Numbered from the stretch's first letter, positions 1 to 13,340 are shown. The stretch: DNA of 64,000 nt from Aquarana catesbeiana (GCF_042186555.1 NC_133336.1:40232338-40296337); one strand, 5' to 3'. Program-made: numbers and translations. The notes: a model not told the origin generated them from the sequence alone.

Positions 1-846
1 GATGTGGCCAGAAAATGGTAAAAAAAAAGGGCCACCTAAGTCTACTCAGAGGCACAAGGTGAGGGCTTGGATATGGAAGATACTTACTTGGATATGGGAA
101 GTACAGCCAGAGACCCGGAATCCACGTCCAGCAGCATCACAAAGCCAAAATATTGCTTAGTCCCCAACTGAGCGGCGTCATTACATGCAGGCTGGCGCCG
201 GTGTGTGACGTCACCCAGTCTGGTCTTCCACATGGCGCACGTGCGAAAGAATCGCGTGTGCGCATGCGCGCTAGTCTTCCAGCCAAAGGTCAGAAAGCCC
301 AAGCTGGGACATGCACAAGTGGATGGGGTGGTCCCAGAATGTAGAAACCGTCCCTCCACCAAGCAGAGCACCTAGCCGCCGCAAAGGGAACAGACACAGG
401 ACACAGATGACACCTGGCGGTGGCACGGAATTGTGCAGGCCGGGAGGCAGCAAAGCACTACATAACAATGAGAAATGAACAATGCAGTACTGATTTTAAT
501 ATAAGCAATACATCTCAAAGGTAACAAAAAATACATGACATTACATAATTATAGAAAGAAAAGCAAGAAGGACATAGCAATTGATGAAAATATTTGTGGT
601 TGGTAACCACATGAACCTGGCAAAGACCCTAGTAGACCCACATAGAACATGAAACCTGAAGATAATTGTGTAATCCTGCGAATGTAGCTGTCTCTCTAAT
701 TTCACCCTGGGACTGGCTACCAGTCATCTGCATTACAGGCTATTTTCTATGATTCATCTACTTTATCATTTATATTTCAAATAAATGAGGAACTAATATA
801 GATAATAGAAACACTATATAAAAATAAAGTTCATAGTTGGAAAAAA

Positions 847-1144
847 GTCTGTGTCCCACTGTATTATCCAGGCTGCTCTAACACTGGCTATTCACAGGCA
901 CAATCCCACAACTGATCAGCATGGGGGTTTTGACCTGCTCCGTCTCCGACCTGGGCCGGTTCACCCCTCCTTAGGCCAACCTGGTGGCTCTGGGCTCCCC
1001 TGGAACCACCATATTGATACTGAACTTAGCATGGACACCCAATCAACATAGCGCAGGGTAGATCAGAACTCCTGGACTCAAGCAATCCAACAGCCTCAGC
1101 CTCCCAAGTAGCTGGGATTATAGATGCACGCCACTGCAACCGGC
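847..1144 (-). pseudogene. 7SL (SRP) RNA copy, array unit 1
   Basis: Read on the minus strand this is a full-length relative of the roughly 300-nt vertebrate SRP RNA. It keeps the Alu domain words (ATCCCAGCTACTTGGGAGG, GAGTCCAGGAGTTCTG), the S domain (AAGGAGGGGTGAACCGGCCC, GGAGCAGGTCAAAACCCCC) and a 3' end running into TTTTTT. Compared with the copy at 39,539-39,835 the 5' end has decayed at CpG sites (GCCGGTTGCAG against GCCGGGCGCGG) and helix 8 reads GGTGGTT rather than GGTGACC. It also keeps a CRE-like octamer upstream, so it came from copying the genomic locus rather than the RNA. Most likely an amplified pseudogene; residual transcription cannot be excluded. Confidence 0.85.
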
Positions 1145-1188
1145 AAAGGATGGAGCTTGCTCTGAGATACTAGAAACTGAAAGCTACA

Positions 1189-1196
1189 TGATGTCA
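1189..1196 (-). promoter_or_regulatory. CRE/ATF-like element upstream of array 7SL copies
   Basis: Minus-strand TGACATCA lies 45-52 bp upstream of the 7SL 5' end at 1144. Vertebrate 7SL genes use an ATF/CRE site at about this distance. The same octamer sits at the same distance in all six units, one base off the palindromic CRE (TGACGTCA), again at a CpG. Confidence 0.55.
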
Positions 1197-1800
1197 AATC
1201 CCCGCCTTCCAATATCAATATTGCTAATTGCAAGGGAGTCATTAACATTACAATTAACATGTTACCAGAGTACAGCATGAATGAAAAACTACAAATTCTA
1301 TTAACACATTGAGTTGAGGGAGGGTGGGGTAGAGGGAGCTGAGCGAGGATTCACAGGGAGGTGAAATAATTGTGTAATCCTGAAAAGAAGGGAAAAAAAA
1401 GAAGGAGAGCTAATACAATGTTTCTAATTTCACCCTGGGACTGTCTACGAGTTAAAATTGTATAACCCCTAAGTGTAAAAAATAAGGTATAAATAGAACA
1501 GAGTACCATCATCCAAATCGGTTGAAATAGACAAATAAAGGGGCCAGTCCCCAACTGGTCCCTCAGAACAAAAAGGGAGTATGGACTATTGCGGTACAGA
1601 TATAATTGATGTAGATTCACGTGGGTAAAAACTATATACAATTTTATTAATACAAAACCAATATAAAATCAAGCAAGACATACATTATTGGATACATAAA
1701 TTTACATGGGGAACAATCGGGAAGGATCACCAGTATAATGGTCCCCAAGGGGGGAAGATCACATTGGGATAACTGTACACAGATGACATATCTCAACTAG

Positions 1801-1830
1801 TTTTGCGGTCTCAATGCCGCTTCTTCAAGG
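1801..1830 (-). other. Hammerhead-ribozyme-like motif in each array unit
   Basis: On the minus strand the sequence reads TTGAAGA, then GCGG, loop, CCGC, then AAAAC. This resembles a hammerhead core (CUGANGA, stem II, GAAA) with two core changes. Equivalent sites lie near 4180-4209, 6563-6592, 8947-8976 and 11303-11332. Unit 5 (near 11,304) still has GAAAC but has lost a stem base. Both variants are single CpG losses from an inferred ancestor with a perfect GCGG/CCGC stem and an intact GAAAC. Catalysis by present copies is unlikely. Confidence 0.35.
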
Positions 1831-2043
1831 AAAATCTGCAATAGGTTTGGACAGATAATTAACATTCAATGTAAAAATAAACAATTCAATCAAAAATACA
1901 GAAACATAAGTAGGGGAAGGGAGAGCAGTGCTGATTACCTGTGACCGTGCCCAGCCAAGGTAACTGTGCCAATAAAAGTTCCCCCGTGGCTGTAAGAGAA
2001 CTGTTAGTTCCCGTTCGGTGCGCACTCGTGGGAAAGATAAGGG

Positions 2044-2163
2044 GATCCAGAAAGGAAGGAAGGGAGGGGAAAAGGGGGTGGGAAGGAGGGGGGATGAGAG
2101 AGTCGAAACGGAGAAGAAAAAAGGGTGGGAAGAGGAAAGGGGAAGAAAAAGAAGGGGTAGCAA
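2044..2163 (+). repeat. Polypurine tract in each array unit
   Basis: About 120 bp of almost pure A and G on the plus strand, interrupted by a few pyrimidines (ATGAGAGAGTCGAAACGG). It recurs in units 2 to 5 near 4424-4545, 6806-6927, 9190-9311 and 11,546-11,662. It explains the lysine- and arginine-rich open frames on the plus strand and the phenylalanine-, leucine- and proline-rich ones on the minus strand. Such tracts can form triplex (H) DNA. I see no coding signal. Confidence 0.8.
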
Positions 2164-3230
2164 AGTAAAAAACAACAGGGCAAAGTTGTGTAGGTAAACT
2201 AACCTTAAGGATAATAAAACATGATAAGGAATCGGGGCAAGGAGTGCAATGAACTCAATCCTAAAAGTCCAGTCCTGCAAAGGACTGGCTGCCACACTGG
2301 GGGGGAGGGGTAATCAGAGATAATGGTCAAAACCAGCTGCTGAAGAGGGAAATCGCCCAGTGAGGTGATCTATAAAAGATAACTTGATGTGGCCAGAAAA
2401 TGGTAAAAAAAAGGGCCACCTGAGTCTACTCAGAGGCAAAAGGTGAGGGCTTGGATATGGAAGATACTTACTTGGATATGGGAAGTACAGCCAGAGCCCC
2501 GGAATCCACGTTCAGCAGCATCACAAAGCCGAAATATTGCTTAGTCCCCAACTGAGCGGCGTCATTACATGCTGGCTGGCGCCGGTGTGTGACGTTACCC
2601 AGTCTGGTCTTCCACATGGCGCACGTGCGAAAGAATCGCGCGTGCGCATGCGCGCTAGTCATCCAGCCAAAGGTCAGAAAGCCCAAGCTGGGACATGCAC
2701 AAGTGGATGGGGTGGTCCCAGAATGTAGAAACCGTCCCTCCACCAAGGAGAGCACCTAGCTGTCGCAAAGGGAACAGACACAGGACACAGATGACACCTG
2801 GCGGTGGCACGGAATTCTGCAGGCCGGGAGGCAGCAAAGCACTACATAACAATGAGAAATGAACAATGCAGTACTGATTTTAATATAAGCAATACATCTC
2901 AAAGGTAACAAAAAATACATGACATTACATAATTATAGAAAGAAAAGCAAGAAGGACATAGCAATTGATGAAAATATTTGTGGTTGGTAACCACATGAAC
3001 CTGGCAAAGACCCTAGTAGACCCACATAGAACATGAAACCTGAAGATAATTGTGTAAATCTGCGAATGTAGCTGTCTCTCTAATTTCACCCTGGGACTGG
3101 CTACCAGTCATCTGCATTACAGGCTATTTTCTATGATTCATCTACTTTATCATTTATATTTCAAATAAATGAGGAACTAATATAGATAATAGAAACACTA
3201 TATAAAAATAAAGTTCATAGTTGGAAAAAA

Positions 3231-3528
3231 GTCTGTGTCCCACTATATTATCCAGGTTGCTCTAACACTGGCTATTCACAGGCGCAATCCCACTACTGAT
3301 CAGCATGGGGGTTTTGACCTGCTCCGTCTCCGACCTGGGCCGCTTCACCCCTCCTTAGGCCTACCTGGTGGCTCTGGGCTCCCCTGGAACCACCATATTG
3401 ATACTGAACTTAGCATGGACACCCAATCAACATAGCGCAGGGTAGACCAGAACTCCTGGACTCAAGCAATCCAACAGCCTCAGCCTCCCAAGTAGCTGGG
3501 ATTATAGTTGCACGCCACTGCAACCGGC
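3231..3528 (-). pseudogene. 7SL RNA copy, array unit 2
   Basis: Same structure as the unit 1 copy: full length, T-run at the 3' end, CRE-like octamer at 3573-3580. It has a few private substitutions, including one in the 5' domain (TGCAACTATAATCCC) and one near the 3' end. Confidence 0.83.
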
Positions 3529-5608
3529 GAAGGATGGAGCTTGCTCTGAGATACTAGAAACTGAAAGCTACATGATGTCAAATCCCCGCCTTCCAATATC
3601 AATATTGCTAATTGCAAGGGAGTCATTAACATTACAATTAACATGTTACCAAAGTACAGCATGAATGAAAAACTACAAATTCTATTAACACATTGAGGTG
3701 AGGGAGGGTGGGGTAGAGTGAGCTGAGCGAGGATTCACAGGGAGGTGAAATAATTGTGTAATCCTGAAAAGAAGGGAAAAAAAAGAAGGAGAGCTAATAC
3801 AATGTTTCTAATTTCACCCTGGGACTGTCTACGAGTTAAAATTGTATAACCCCTAAGTGTAAAAAATAAGGTATAAATAGAACAGAGTACCATCATCCAA
3901 ATCGGTTGAAATAGACAAATAAAGGGGCCAGTCCCCAACTGGTCCCTCAGAACAAAAAGGGAGTATGGACTATTGCGGTACAGATATAATTGATGTAGAT
4001 TCATGTGGGTAAAAACTATATACAATTTTATTAATACAAAACCAATATAAAATCAAGCAAGACATACATTATTGGATACATAAATTTACATGGGGAACAA
4101 TCGGGAAGGCTCACCAGTATAATGGTCCCCAAGGGGGGAAGATCACATAACTGTACACAGATGACATATCTCAACTAGTTTTGCGGTCTCAATGCCGCTT
4201 CTTCAAGGAAAATCTGCAATAGGTTTGGACAGATAATTAACATTCAATGTAAAAATAAACAATTCAATCAAAAATACAGAAACATAAGTAGGGGAAGGGA
4301 GAGCAGTGCTGATTACCTGTGACCGTGCCCAGCCAAGGTAACTGTGCCAATAAAAGTTCCCCCGTGACTGTAAGAGAACTGTTAGTTCCCGTTCGGTGCG
4401 CACTCGTGGGAAAGATAAGGGGATCCAGAAAGGAAGGAAGGGAGGGGAAAAGGGGGTGGGAAGGAGGGGGGATGAGAGAGTCGAAACGGAGAAGAAAAAA
4501 GGGTGGGAAGAGGAAAGGGGAAGAAAAAGAAGGGGTAGCAAAGTAAAAAACAACAGGGCAAAGTTGTGTAGGTAAACTAACCTTAAGGATAATAAAATAT
4601 GATAGGGATCCGGGGCAAGGAGTGCAATGAACTCAATCCTAAGAGTCCAGTCCTGCAAAGGACTGGCTGCCACACTGGGGGGGAGGGGTAATCAGAGATA
4701 ATGGTCAAAACCAGCTGCTGAAGAGGGAAATCGCCCAGTGAGGTGATCTATAAAAGATAACTTGATGTGGCCAGAAAATGGTAAAAAAAAGGGCCACCTG
4801 AGTCTACTCAGAGGCACAAGGTGAGGGCTTGGATATGGAAGATACTTACTTGGATATGGGAAGTACAGCCAGAGCCCTGGAATCCACGTCCAGCAGCATC
4901 ACAAAGCTGAAATATTGCTTAGTCCCCAACTGAGCGGCGTCATTACATGCAGGTTGGCGCCGGTGTGTGATGTCACCCAGTCTGGTCTTCCACATGGCGC
5001 ACGTGCGAAAGAATTGCGCGTGCGCATGCGCGCTAGTCATCCAGCCAAAGGTCAGAAAGCCCAAGCTGGGACATGCACAAGTGGATGGGGTGGTCCCAGA
5101 ATGTAGAAACCATGCCTCCACCAAGGAGAGCACCTAGCCGCCACAAAGGGAACAGACACAGGACACAGATGACACCTGGCGGTGGCACGGAATTCTGCAG
5201 GCCGGGAGGCAGCAAAGCACTACATAACAATGAGAAATGAACAATGCAGTACTGATTTTAATATAAGCAATACATCTCAAAGGTAACAAAAAATACATGA
5301 CATTACATAATTATAGAAAGAAAAGCATGAAGGACATAGCAATTGATGAAAATATTTGTGGTTGGTAACCACATGAACCTGGCAAAGACCCTAGTAGACC
5401 CACATAGAACATGAAACCTGAAGATAATTGTGTAATCCTGCGAATGTAGCTGTCTCTCTAATTTCACCCTGGGACTGGCTACCAGTCATCTACATTACAG
5501 GCTATTTTCTATGATTCATCTACTTTATCATTTATATTTCAAATAAATGAGGAACTAATATAGATAATAGAAACACTATATAAAAATAAAGTTCATAGTT
5601 GGAAAAAA

Positions 5609-5906
5609 GTCTGTGTCCCACTGTATTATCCAGGCTGCTCTAACACTGGCTATTCACAGGCGCAATCCCACTACTGATCAGCACGGGGGTTTTGACCTGC
5701 TCCGTCTCCGACCTGGGCCGGTTCACCCCTCCTTAGGCCAACCTGGTGGCTCTGGGCTCCCCTGGAACCACCATATTGATACTGAACTTAGCATGGACAC
5801 CCAATCAACATAGCGCAGGGTAGATCAGAACTCCTGGACTCAAGCAATCCAACAGCCTCAGCCTCCCAAGTAGCTGGGATTATAGATGCACGCCACTGCA
5901 ACCGGC
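5609..5906 (-). pseudogene. 7SL RNA copy, array unit 3
   Basis: Full-length minus-strand 7SL relative with a T-run at the 3' end. It keeps the S-domain words and the GTGCTGATCAGTAGTGGGAT segment closer to the intact gene than unit 1 does. Its 5' CpG sites have decayed as in the other units. The CRE-like octamer is at 5951-5958. Confidence 0.83.
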
Positions 5907-7992
5907 AAAGGACAGAGCTTGCTCTGAGATACTAGAAACTGAAAGCTACATGATGTCAAATCCCCGCCTTCCAATATCAATATTGCTAATTGCAAGGGAG
6001 TTATTAACATTACAATTAACATGTTACCAAAGTACAGCATGAATGAAAAACTACAAATTCTATTAACACATTAAGGTGAGGGAGGGTGGGGTAGAGGGAG
6101 CTGAGCGAGGATTCACAGGGAGGTGAAATAATTGTGTAATCCTGAAAAGAAGGGAAAAAAAAGAAGGAGAGCTAATACAATGTTTCTAATTTCACCCTGG
6201 GACTGTCTACGAGTTAAAATTGTATAACCCCTAAGTGTAAAAAATAAGGTATAAATAGAACAGAGTACCATCATCCAAATCGGTTGAAATAGACAAATAA
6301 AGGGGCCAGTCCCCAACTGGTCCCTCAGAACAAAAAGGGAGTATGGATTATTGCGGTACAGATATAATTGATGTAGATTCACGTGGGTAAAAACTATATA
6401 CAATTTTATTAATACAAAACCAATATAAAATCAAGCAAGACATACATTATTGGATACATAAATTTACATGGGGAACAATCGGGAAGGATCACCAGTATAA
6501 TGGTCCCCAAGGGGGGAAGATCACATTGGGATAACTGTACACAGATGACATATCTCAACTAGTTTTGCGGTCTCAATGCCGCTTCTTCAAGGAAAATCTG
6601 CAATAGGTTTGGACAGATAATTAACATTCAATGTAAAAATAAACAATTCAATCAAAAATACAGAAACATAAGTAGGGGAAGGGAGAGCAGTGCTGATTAC
6701 CTGTGACCGTGCCCAGCCAAGGTAACTGTGCCAATAAAAGTTCCCCCGTGGCTGTAAGAGAACTGTTAGTTCCCATTCGGTGCGCACTCGTGGGAAAGAT
6801 AAGGGGATCCAGAAAGGAAGGAAGGGAGGGGAAAAGGGGGTGGGAAGGAGGGGGGATGAGAGAGTCGAAACGGAGAAGAAAAAAGGGTGGGAAGAGGAAA
6901 GGGGAAGAAAAAGAAGGGGTAGCAAAGTAAAAAACAACAGGGCAAAGTTGTGTAGGTAAACTAACCTTAAGGATAATAAAATATGATAAGGATCCGGGGC
7001 AAGGAGTGCAATGAACTCAATCCTAAGAGTCCAGTCCTGCAAAGGACTGGCTGCCACACTGGGGGGGAGGGGTAATCAGAGATAATGGTCAAAACCAGCT
7101 GCTGAAGAGGGAAATCGCCCAGTGAGGTGATCTATAAAAGATAACTTGATGTGGCCAGAAAATGGTAAAAAAAAGGGCCACCTGAGTCTACTCAGAGGCA
7201 CAAGGTGAGGGCTTGGATATGGAAGATACTTACTTGGATATGGGAAGTACAGCCAGAGCCCTGGAATCCACGTCCAGCAGCATCACAAAGCTGAAATATT
7301 GCTTAGTCCCCAACTGAGCGGCGTCATTACATGCAGGTTGGCGCCGGTGTGTGATGTCACCCAGTCTGGTCTTCCACATGGCGCACGTGCGAAAGAATCG
7401 CGCGTGCACATGCGCGCTAGTCATCCAGCCAAAGGTCAGAAAGCCCAAGCTGGGACATGCACAAGTGGATGGGGTGGTCCCAGAATGTAGAAACCGTTCC
7501 TCCACCAAGGAGAGCACCTAGCTGCCGCAAAGGGAATAGACACAGGACACAGATGACACCTGGCGGTGGCACGGAATTCTGCAGGCCGGGAGGCAGCAAA
7601 GCACTACATAACAATGAGAAATGAACAATGCAGTACTGATTTTAATATAAGCAATACATCTCAAAGGTAACAAAAAATACATGACATTACATAATTATAG
7701 AAAGAAAAGCATGAAGGACATAGCAATTGATGAAAATATTTGTGGTTGGTAACCACATGAACCTGGCAAAGACCCTAGTAGACCCACATAGAACATGAAA
7801 CCTGAAGATAATTGTGTAATCCTGCAAATGTAGCTGTCTCTCTAATTTCACCCTGGGACTGGCTACCAGTCATCTGCATTACAGGCTATTTTCTATGATT
7901 CATCTACTTTATCATTTATATTTCAAACAAATGAGGAACTAATATAGATAATAGAAACACTATATAAAAATAAAGTTCATAGTTGGAAAAAA

Positions 7993-8290
7993 GTCTGTGT
8001 CCCACTGTATTATCCAGGCTGCTCTAACACTGGCTATTCACAGGCGCAATCGCACTACTGATCAGCACAGGGGTTTTGACCTGCTCCGTCTCCAACCTCG
8101 GCCGGTTCACCCCTCCTTAGGCCAACCTGGTGGCTCTGGGCTCCCCTGGAACCACCATATTGATACTGAACTTAGCATGGACACCCAATCAACATAGCGC
8201 AGGGTAGATCAGAACTCCTGGACTCAAGCAATCCAACAGCCTCAGCCTCCCAAGTAGCTGGGATTATAGATGCACGCCACTGCAACCGGC
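7993..8290 (-). pseudogene. 7SL RNA copy, array unit 4
   Basis: Full-length minus-strand 7SL relative. Private changes in the S domain (CGAGGTTGGAGACGGAG) disturb the otherwise constant GGCCCAGGTCGGA segment, which argues against function. The CRE-like octamer is at 8335-8342. Confidence 0.83.
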
Positions 8291-10377
8291 AAAGGACAGA
8301 GCTTGCTCTGAGATACTAGAAACTGAAAGCTACATGATGTCAAATCCCCGCCTTCCAATATCAATATTGCTAATTGCAAGGGAGTCATTAACATTACAAT
8401 TAACATGTTACCAAAGTACAGCATGAATGAAAAACTACAAATTCTATTAACACATTAAGGTGAGGGAGGGTGGGGTAGAGGGAGCTGAGCGAGGATTCAC
8501 AGGGAGGTGAAATAATTGTGTAATCCTGAAAAGAAGGGAAAAAAAAGAAGGAGAGCTAATACAATGTTTCTAATTTCACCCTGGGACTGTCTACGAGTTA
8601 AAATTGTATAACCCCTAAGTGTAAAAAATAAGGTATAAATAGAACAGAGTACCATCATCCAAATCGGTTGAAATAGACAAATAAAGGGGCCAGTCCCCAA
8701 CTGGTCCCTCAGAACAAAAAGGGAGTATGGACTATTGCGGTACAGATATAATTGATGTAGATTCACGTGGGTAAAAACTATATACAATTTTATTAATACA
8801 AAACCAATATAAAATCAAGCAAGACATACATTATTGGATACATAAATTTACATGGGGAACAATCGGGAAGGATCACCAGTATAATGGTCCCCAAGGGGGG
8901 AAGATCACATTGGGATAACTGTACACAGATGACATATCTCAACTAGTTTTGCGGTCTCAATGCCGCTTCTTCAAGGAAAATCTGCAATAGGTTTGGACAG
9001 ATAATTAACATTCAATGTAAAAATAAACAATTCAATCAAAAATACAGAAACATAAGTAGGGGAAGGGAGAGCAGTGCTGATTACCTGTGACCGTGCCCAG
9101 CCAAGGTAACTGTGCCAATAAAAGTTCCCCCGTGGCTGTAAGAGAACTGTTAGTTCCCGTTCGGTGCGCACTCGTGGGAAAGATAAGGGGATCCAGAAAG
9201 GAAGGAAGGGAGGGGAAAAGGGGGTGGGATGGAGGGGGGATGAGAGAGTCGAAACGGAGAAGAAAAAAGGGTGGGAAGAGGAAAGGGGAAGAAAAAGAAG
9301 GGGTAGCAAAGTAAAAAACAACAGGGCAAAGTTGTGTAGGTAAACTAACCTTAAGGATAATAAAATATGATAAGGATCCGGGGCAAGGAGTGCAATGAAC
9401 TCAATCTTAAGAGTCCAGTCCTGCAAAGGACTGGCTGCCACACTGGGGGGGAGGGGTAATCAGAGATAATGGTCAAAACCAGCTGCTGAAGAGGGAAATC
9501 GCCCAGTGAGGTGATCTATAAAAGATAACTTGATGTGGCCAGAAAATGGTAAAAAAAAGGGCCACCTGAGTCTACTCAGAGGCACAAGGTGAGGGCTTGG
9601 ATATGGAAGATACTTACTTGGATATGGGAAGTACAGCCAGAGCCCTGGAATCCACGTCCAGCAGCATCACAAAGCTGAAATATTGCTTAGTCCCCAACTG
9701 AGCGGCGTCATTACATGCAGGTTGGCGCCGGTGTGTGATGTCACCCAGTCTGGTCTTCCACATGGCGCACGTGCGAAAGAATTGCGCGTGCGCATGCGCG
9801 CTAGTCATCCAGCCAAAGGTCAGAAAGCCCAAGCTGGGACATGCACAAGTGGATGGGGTGGTCCCAGAATGTAGAAACCGTCCCTCCACCAAGGAGAGCA
9901 CCTAGCCGCCGCAAAGGGAACAGACACAGGACACAGATGACACCTGGCGGTGTCACAGAATTCTGCAGGCCGGGAAGCAGCAAAGCACTACATAACAATG
10001 AGAAATGAACAATGCAGTACTGATTTTAATATAAGCAATACATCTCAAAAGGTAACAAAAAATACATGACATTACATAATTATAGAAAGAAAAGCAAGAA
10101 GGACATAGCAATTGATGAAAATATTTGTGGTTGGTAACCACATGAACCTGGCAAAGACCCTAGTAGACCCACATAGAACATGAAACCTGAAGATAATTGT
10201 GTAATCCTGCAAATGTAGCTGTCTCTCTAATTTCACCCTGGGACTGGCTACCAGTCATCTGCATTACAGGCTATTTTCTATGATTCGTCTACTTTATCAT
10301 TTATATTTCAAATAAATGAGGAACTAATATAGATAATAGAAACACTATATAAAAATAAAGTTCATAGTTGGAAAAAA

Positions 10378-10675
10378 GTCTGTGTCCCACTGTATTATCC
10401 AGGCTGCTCTAACAACAGCTATTCACAGGCGCAATCCCACTACTGATCAGCACGGGGGTTTTGACCTGCTCCGTCTCTGACCTGGGCTGGTTCACCCCTC
10501 CTTAGGCCAACCTGGTGGCTCTAGGCTCCCCTGGAACCACCATATTGATACTGAACTTAGAAGGGACACCCAATCAACATAGCGCAGGGTAGATCAGAAC
10601 TCCTGGACTCAAGCAATCCAACAGCTTCAGCCTCCCAAGTAGCTGGGATTATAGATGCACGCCACTGCAACCGGC
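10378..10675 (-). pseudogene. 7SL RNA copy, array unit 5
   Basis: Full-length minus-strand 7SL relative in the shortest array unit. Several substitutions are private: CAGCCCAGGTCAGAGACGG in the S domain, and a change at the segment before the 3' end. The CRE-like octamer is at 10720-10727. Confidence 0.83.
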
Positions 10676-12732
10676 AAAGGATGGGGCTTGCTCTGAGATA
10701 CTAGAAACTGAAAGCTACATGATGTCAAATCCCCGCCTTCCAATATCAATATTGCTAATTGCAAGGGAGTCATTAACATTACAATTAACATGTTACCAAA
10801 GTACAGCATGAATGAAAAACTACAAATTCTATTAACACATTGAGGTGAGGGAGGGTGGGGTAGAGGGAGCTGAGCGAGGATTCACAGGGAGGTGAAATAA
10901 TTGTGTAATCCTGAATAGAAGGGAAAAAAAAGAAGGAGAGCTAATACAATGTTTCTAATTTCACCCTGGGACTGTCTACGAGTTAAAATTTTATAACCCC
11001 TAAGTGTAAAAAATAAGGTATAAATAGAACAGAGTACCATCATCCAAATCGGTTAAAATAGACAAATAAAGGGGCCAGTCCCCAACTGGTATTGCGGTAC
11101 AGATATAATTGATGTAGATTCACGTGGGTAAAAACTATATAGAATTTTAATAATACAAAACCAATATAAAATCAAGCAAGACATACATTATTGGATACAT
11201 AAATTTACATGGGGAACAATCGGGAAGGATCACCAGTATAATGGTCCCCAAGGGGGGAAGATCACATTGGGATAACTGTACACAGATGACATATCTCAAC
11301 TAGTTTCGTGGTCTCAATGCCGCTTCTTCAAGGAAAATGTGCAATAAGTTTGGACAGATAATTAACATTCAGTGTAAAAATAACCTATTCAATCAAAAAT
11401 ACAGAAACAGAAGTAGGGGAAGGGAGAGCAGTGCTGCTTACCTGTGCCCGTGCCCAGCCAAGGTAACTGTGCCAATAAAAGTTCCCCCATGGCTGTAAGA
11501 GAACTGTTAGTTCCTGTTCGGTGCGCACTCGTGGGAAAGGTAAGGGGATCCAGAAAGGAAGGAAGGGAGGGGAAAAGGGGGTGGGAAGGAGGGGGGATGA
11601 GAGAGTCGAAACGGAGAAGAAAAAAGGGGGGAAGAGGAAAGGGGAAGAAAAAGAAGGGGTAGCAAAGTAAAAAGCAAAAGAGCAAAGTTGTGTAGGTAAA
11701 CTAACCTTAAGGATAATAAAACATGATAAGGATCCGGGGCAAGGAGTGCAATGAACTCAATCCTAAGAGTCCAGTCCTGCAAAGGACTGGCTGCCACACT
11801 GGGGGGGAGGGGTAATCAGAGATAATGGTCAAAACCAGCTGCTGAAGAGGGAAATCGCTCAGTGAGGTGATCTATAAAAGATAACTTGATGTGGCCAGAA
11901 AATGGTAAAAAAAAGGGCCACCTGAGTCTACTCAGAGGCACAAGGTGAGGGCTTGGATATGGAAGATACTTACTTGGATATGGGAAGTACAGCCAGAGCC
12001 CCGGAATCCACGTCCAGCAGCATCACAAAGCCGAAATATTGCTTAGTCCCCAACTGAGCAGCGTCATTACATGCAGGCTGGCGCTGGTGTGTGACGTCAC
12101 CCAGTCTGGTATTCCACATGGCGCACGTGCGAGAGAATCGCGCGTGCGCATGCGTGCTAGTCATCCAGCCAAAGGTCGGAAAGCCCAAGCTGGGACATGC
12201 AAAAGTGGATGGGGTGGTCCCAGAATGTAGAAACCGTCCCTCCACCAAGGAGAGCACCTAGCCGCCGCAAAGGGAACAGACACAGGACACAGATGACACC
12301 TGGCGGTGGCACGGAATTCTGCAGGCCGGGAAGCAGCAAAGCACTACATAACAATGAGAAATGAACAATGCAGTACTGATTTTAATATAAGCAATACATC
12401 TCAAAGGTAACAAAAAATACATGACATTACATAATTATAGAAAGAAAAGCAAGAAGGACATAGCAATTGATGAAAATATTTGTGGTTGGTAACCACATGA
12501 ACCTGGCAAAGACCCTAGTAGACCCACATAGAACATGAAACATGAAGATAATTGTGTAATCCTGCAAATGTAGCTGTCTCTCTAATTTCACCCTGGGACT
12601 GGCTACCAGTCATCTGCATTACAAGCTATTTTCTTTGATTCATCTACTTTATCATTTGTATTTCAAATAAATGAGGAACTAATACAGATATTAGAAACAC
12701 TATATAAAAATAAAGTTCATAGTTGGAAAGAA

Positions 12733-13030
12733 GTCTGTGTCCCACTGTATTATCCAGGCTGCTCTAACACTGGCTATTCACAGGTGCAATCCCACTACTG
12801 ATCAGCACAGGGGTTTTGATCTGCTCCGTCTCCAACCTGGGCCAGCTCACCCCTCCTTAGGCCAACCTGGTGGCTTTGGGCTCCCCTGGAGCCACCATAT
12901 TGATACTGAACTTAGCATGGACACCCAATGAACATAGCGCAGGGTAGATCAGAACTCCTGGACTCAAGCAATCCAACAGCCTCAGCCTCCCAAGTAGCTG
13001 GGATTATAGATGCACGCCACTGCAACCAGC
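12733..13030 (-). pseudogene. 7SL RNA copy, array unit 6
   Basis: Last array copy and the most diverged of the six. The 5' end reads GCTGGTTGCAG, and the S domain has GAGCTGGCCCAGGTTGGAG in place of GAACCGGCCCAGGTCGGAG. The T-run before the 3' end is broken by a C. Almost certainly a pseudogene. The CRE-like octamer is at 13075-13082. Confidence 0.83.
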
Positions 13031-13340
13031 AAAGGATGGGGCTTGCTCTGACATACTAGAAACTGAAAGCTACATGATGTCAAATCCCCGCCTTCCAATA
13101 TCAATATTGCTAATTGCAAGGGAGTCATTGACATTACAATTAACATGTTACCAAAGTACAGCATGAATGAAAAACTACAAATTCTATTAACACATTGAGG
13201 TGAGAGAGGGTGGGGTAGAGGGAGCTGAGTGGGGATTCCCAGGGAGGTGAAATAATTGTGTAATCCTGAAAAGAAGGGAAAAAAAGAAGGAGAGCTAATA
13301 CAATGTCTCTAATTTCACCCTGGGACTGTCTACGAGTCAA

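Larger units (their letters stand above)
1..13340. repeat. Tandem array of about 2.38-kb units carrying 7SL copies
   Basis: Units start at 1, 2386, 4764, 7148, 9532 and 11888, each with the same opening words (gatgtggccagaaaatgg). Lengths are 2385, 2378, 2384, 2384 and 2356 bp. The sixth unit loses similarity near 13,340. The fifth lacks about 28 bp near 11,090. Units differ by scattered substitutions only, so amplification looks recent. In plus orientation each holds: about 0.85 kb of flank, a 7SL-derived copy on the minus strand, the 7SL upstream flank, a hammerhead-like motif on the minus strand, and a polypurine tract. Short open frames recur at the same place in every unit but match no protein I know and are best read as chance. 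The array reaches base 1, so the true copy number is unknown. Confidence 0.95.

Noticed and set aside
851..1051. 66-residue plus-strand frame in each array unit
   Set aside because: It is antisense to the 7SL-derived copy; the sequence is explained by RNA conservation.
1825..4673. 156- and 95-residue minus-strand open frames recurring in every 2.38-kb unit
   Set aside because: Their repetition follows from the tandem array. The longer one is the translation of the polypurine tract complement. Substitutions between units do not favour silent positions as far as I can see, and no family is recognisable.
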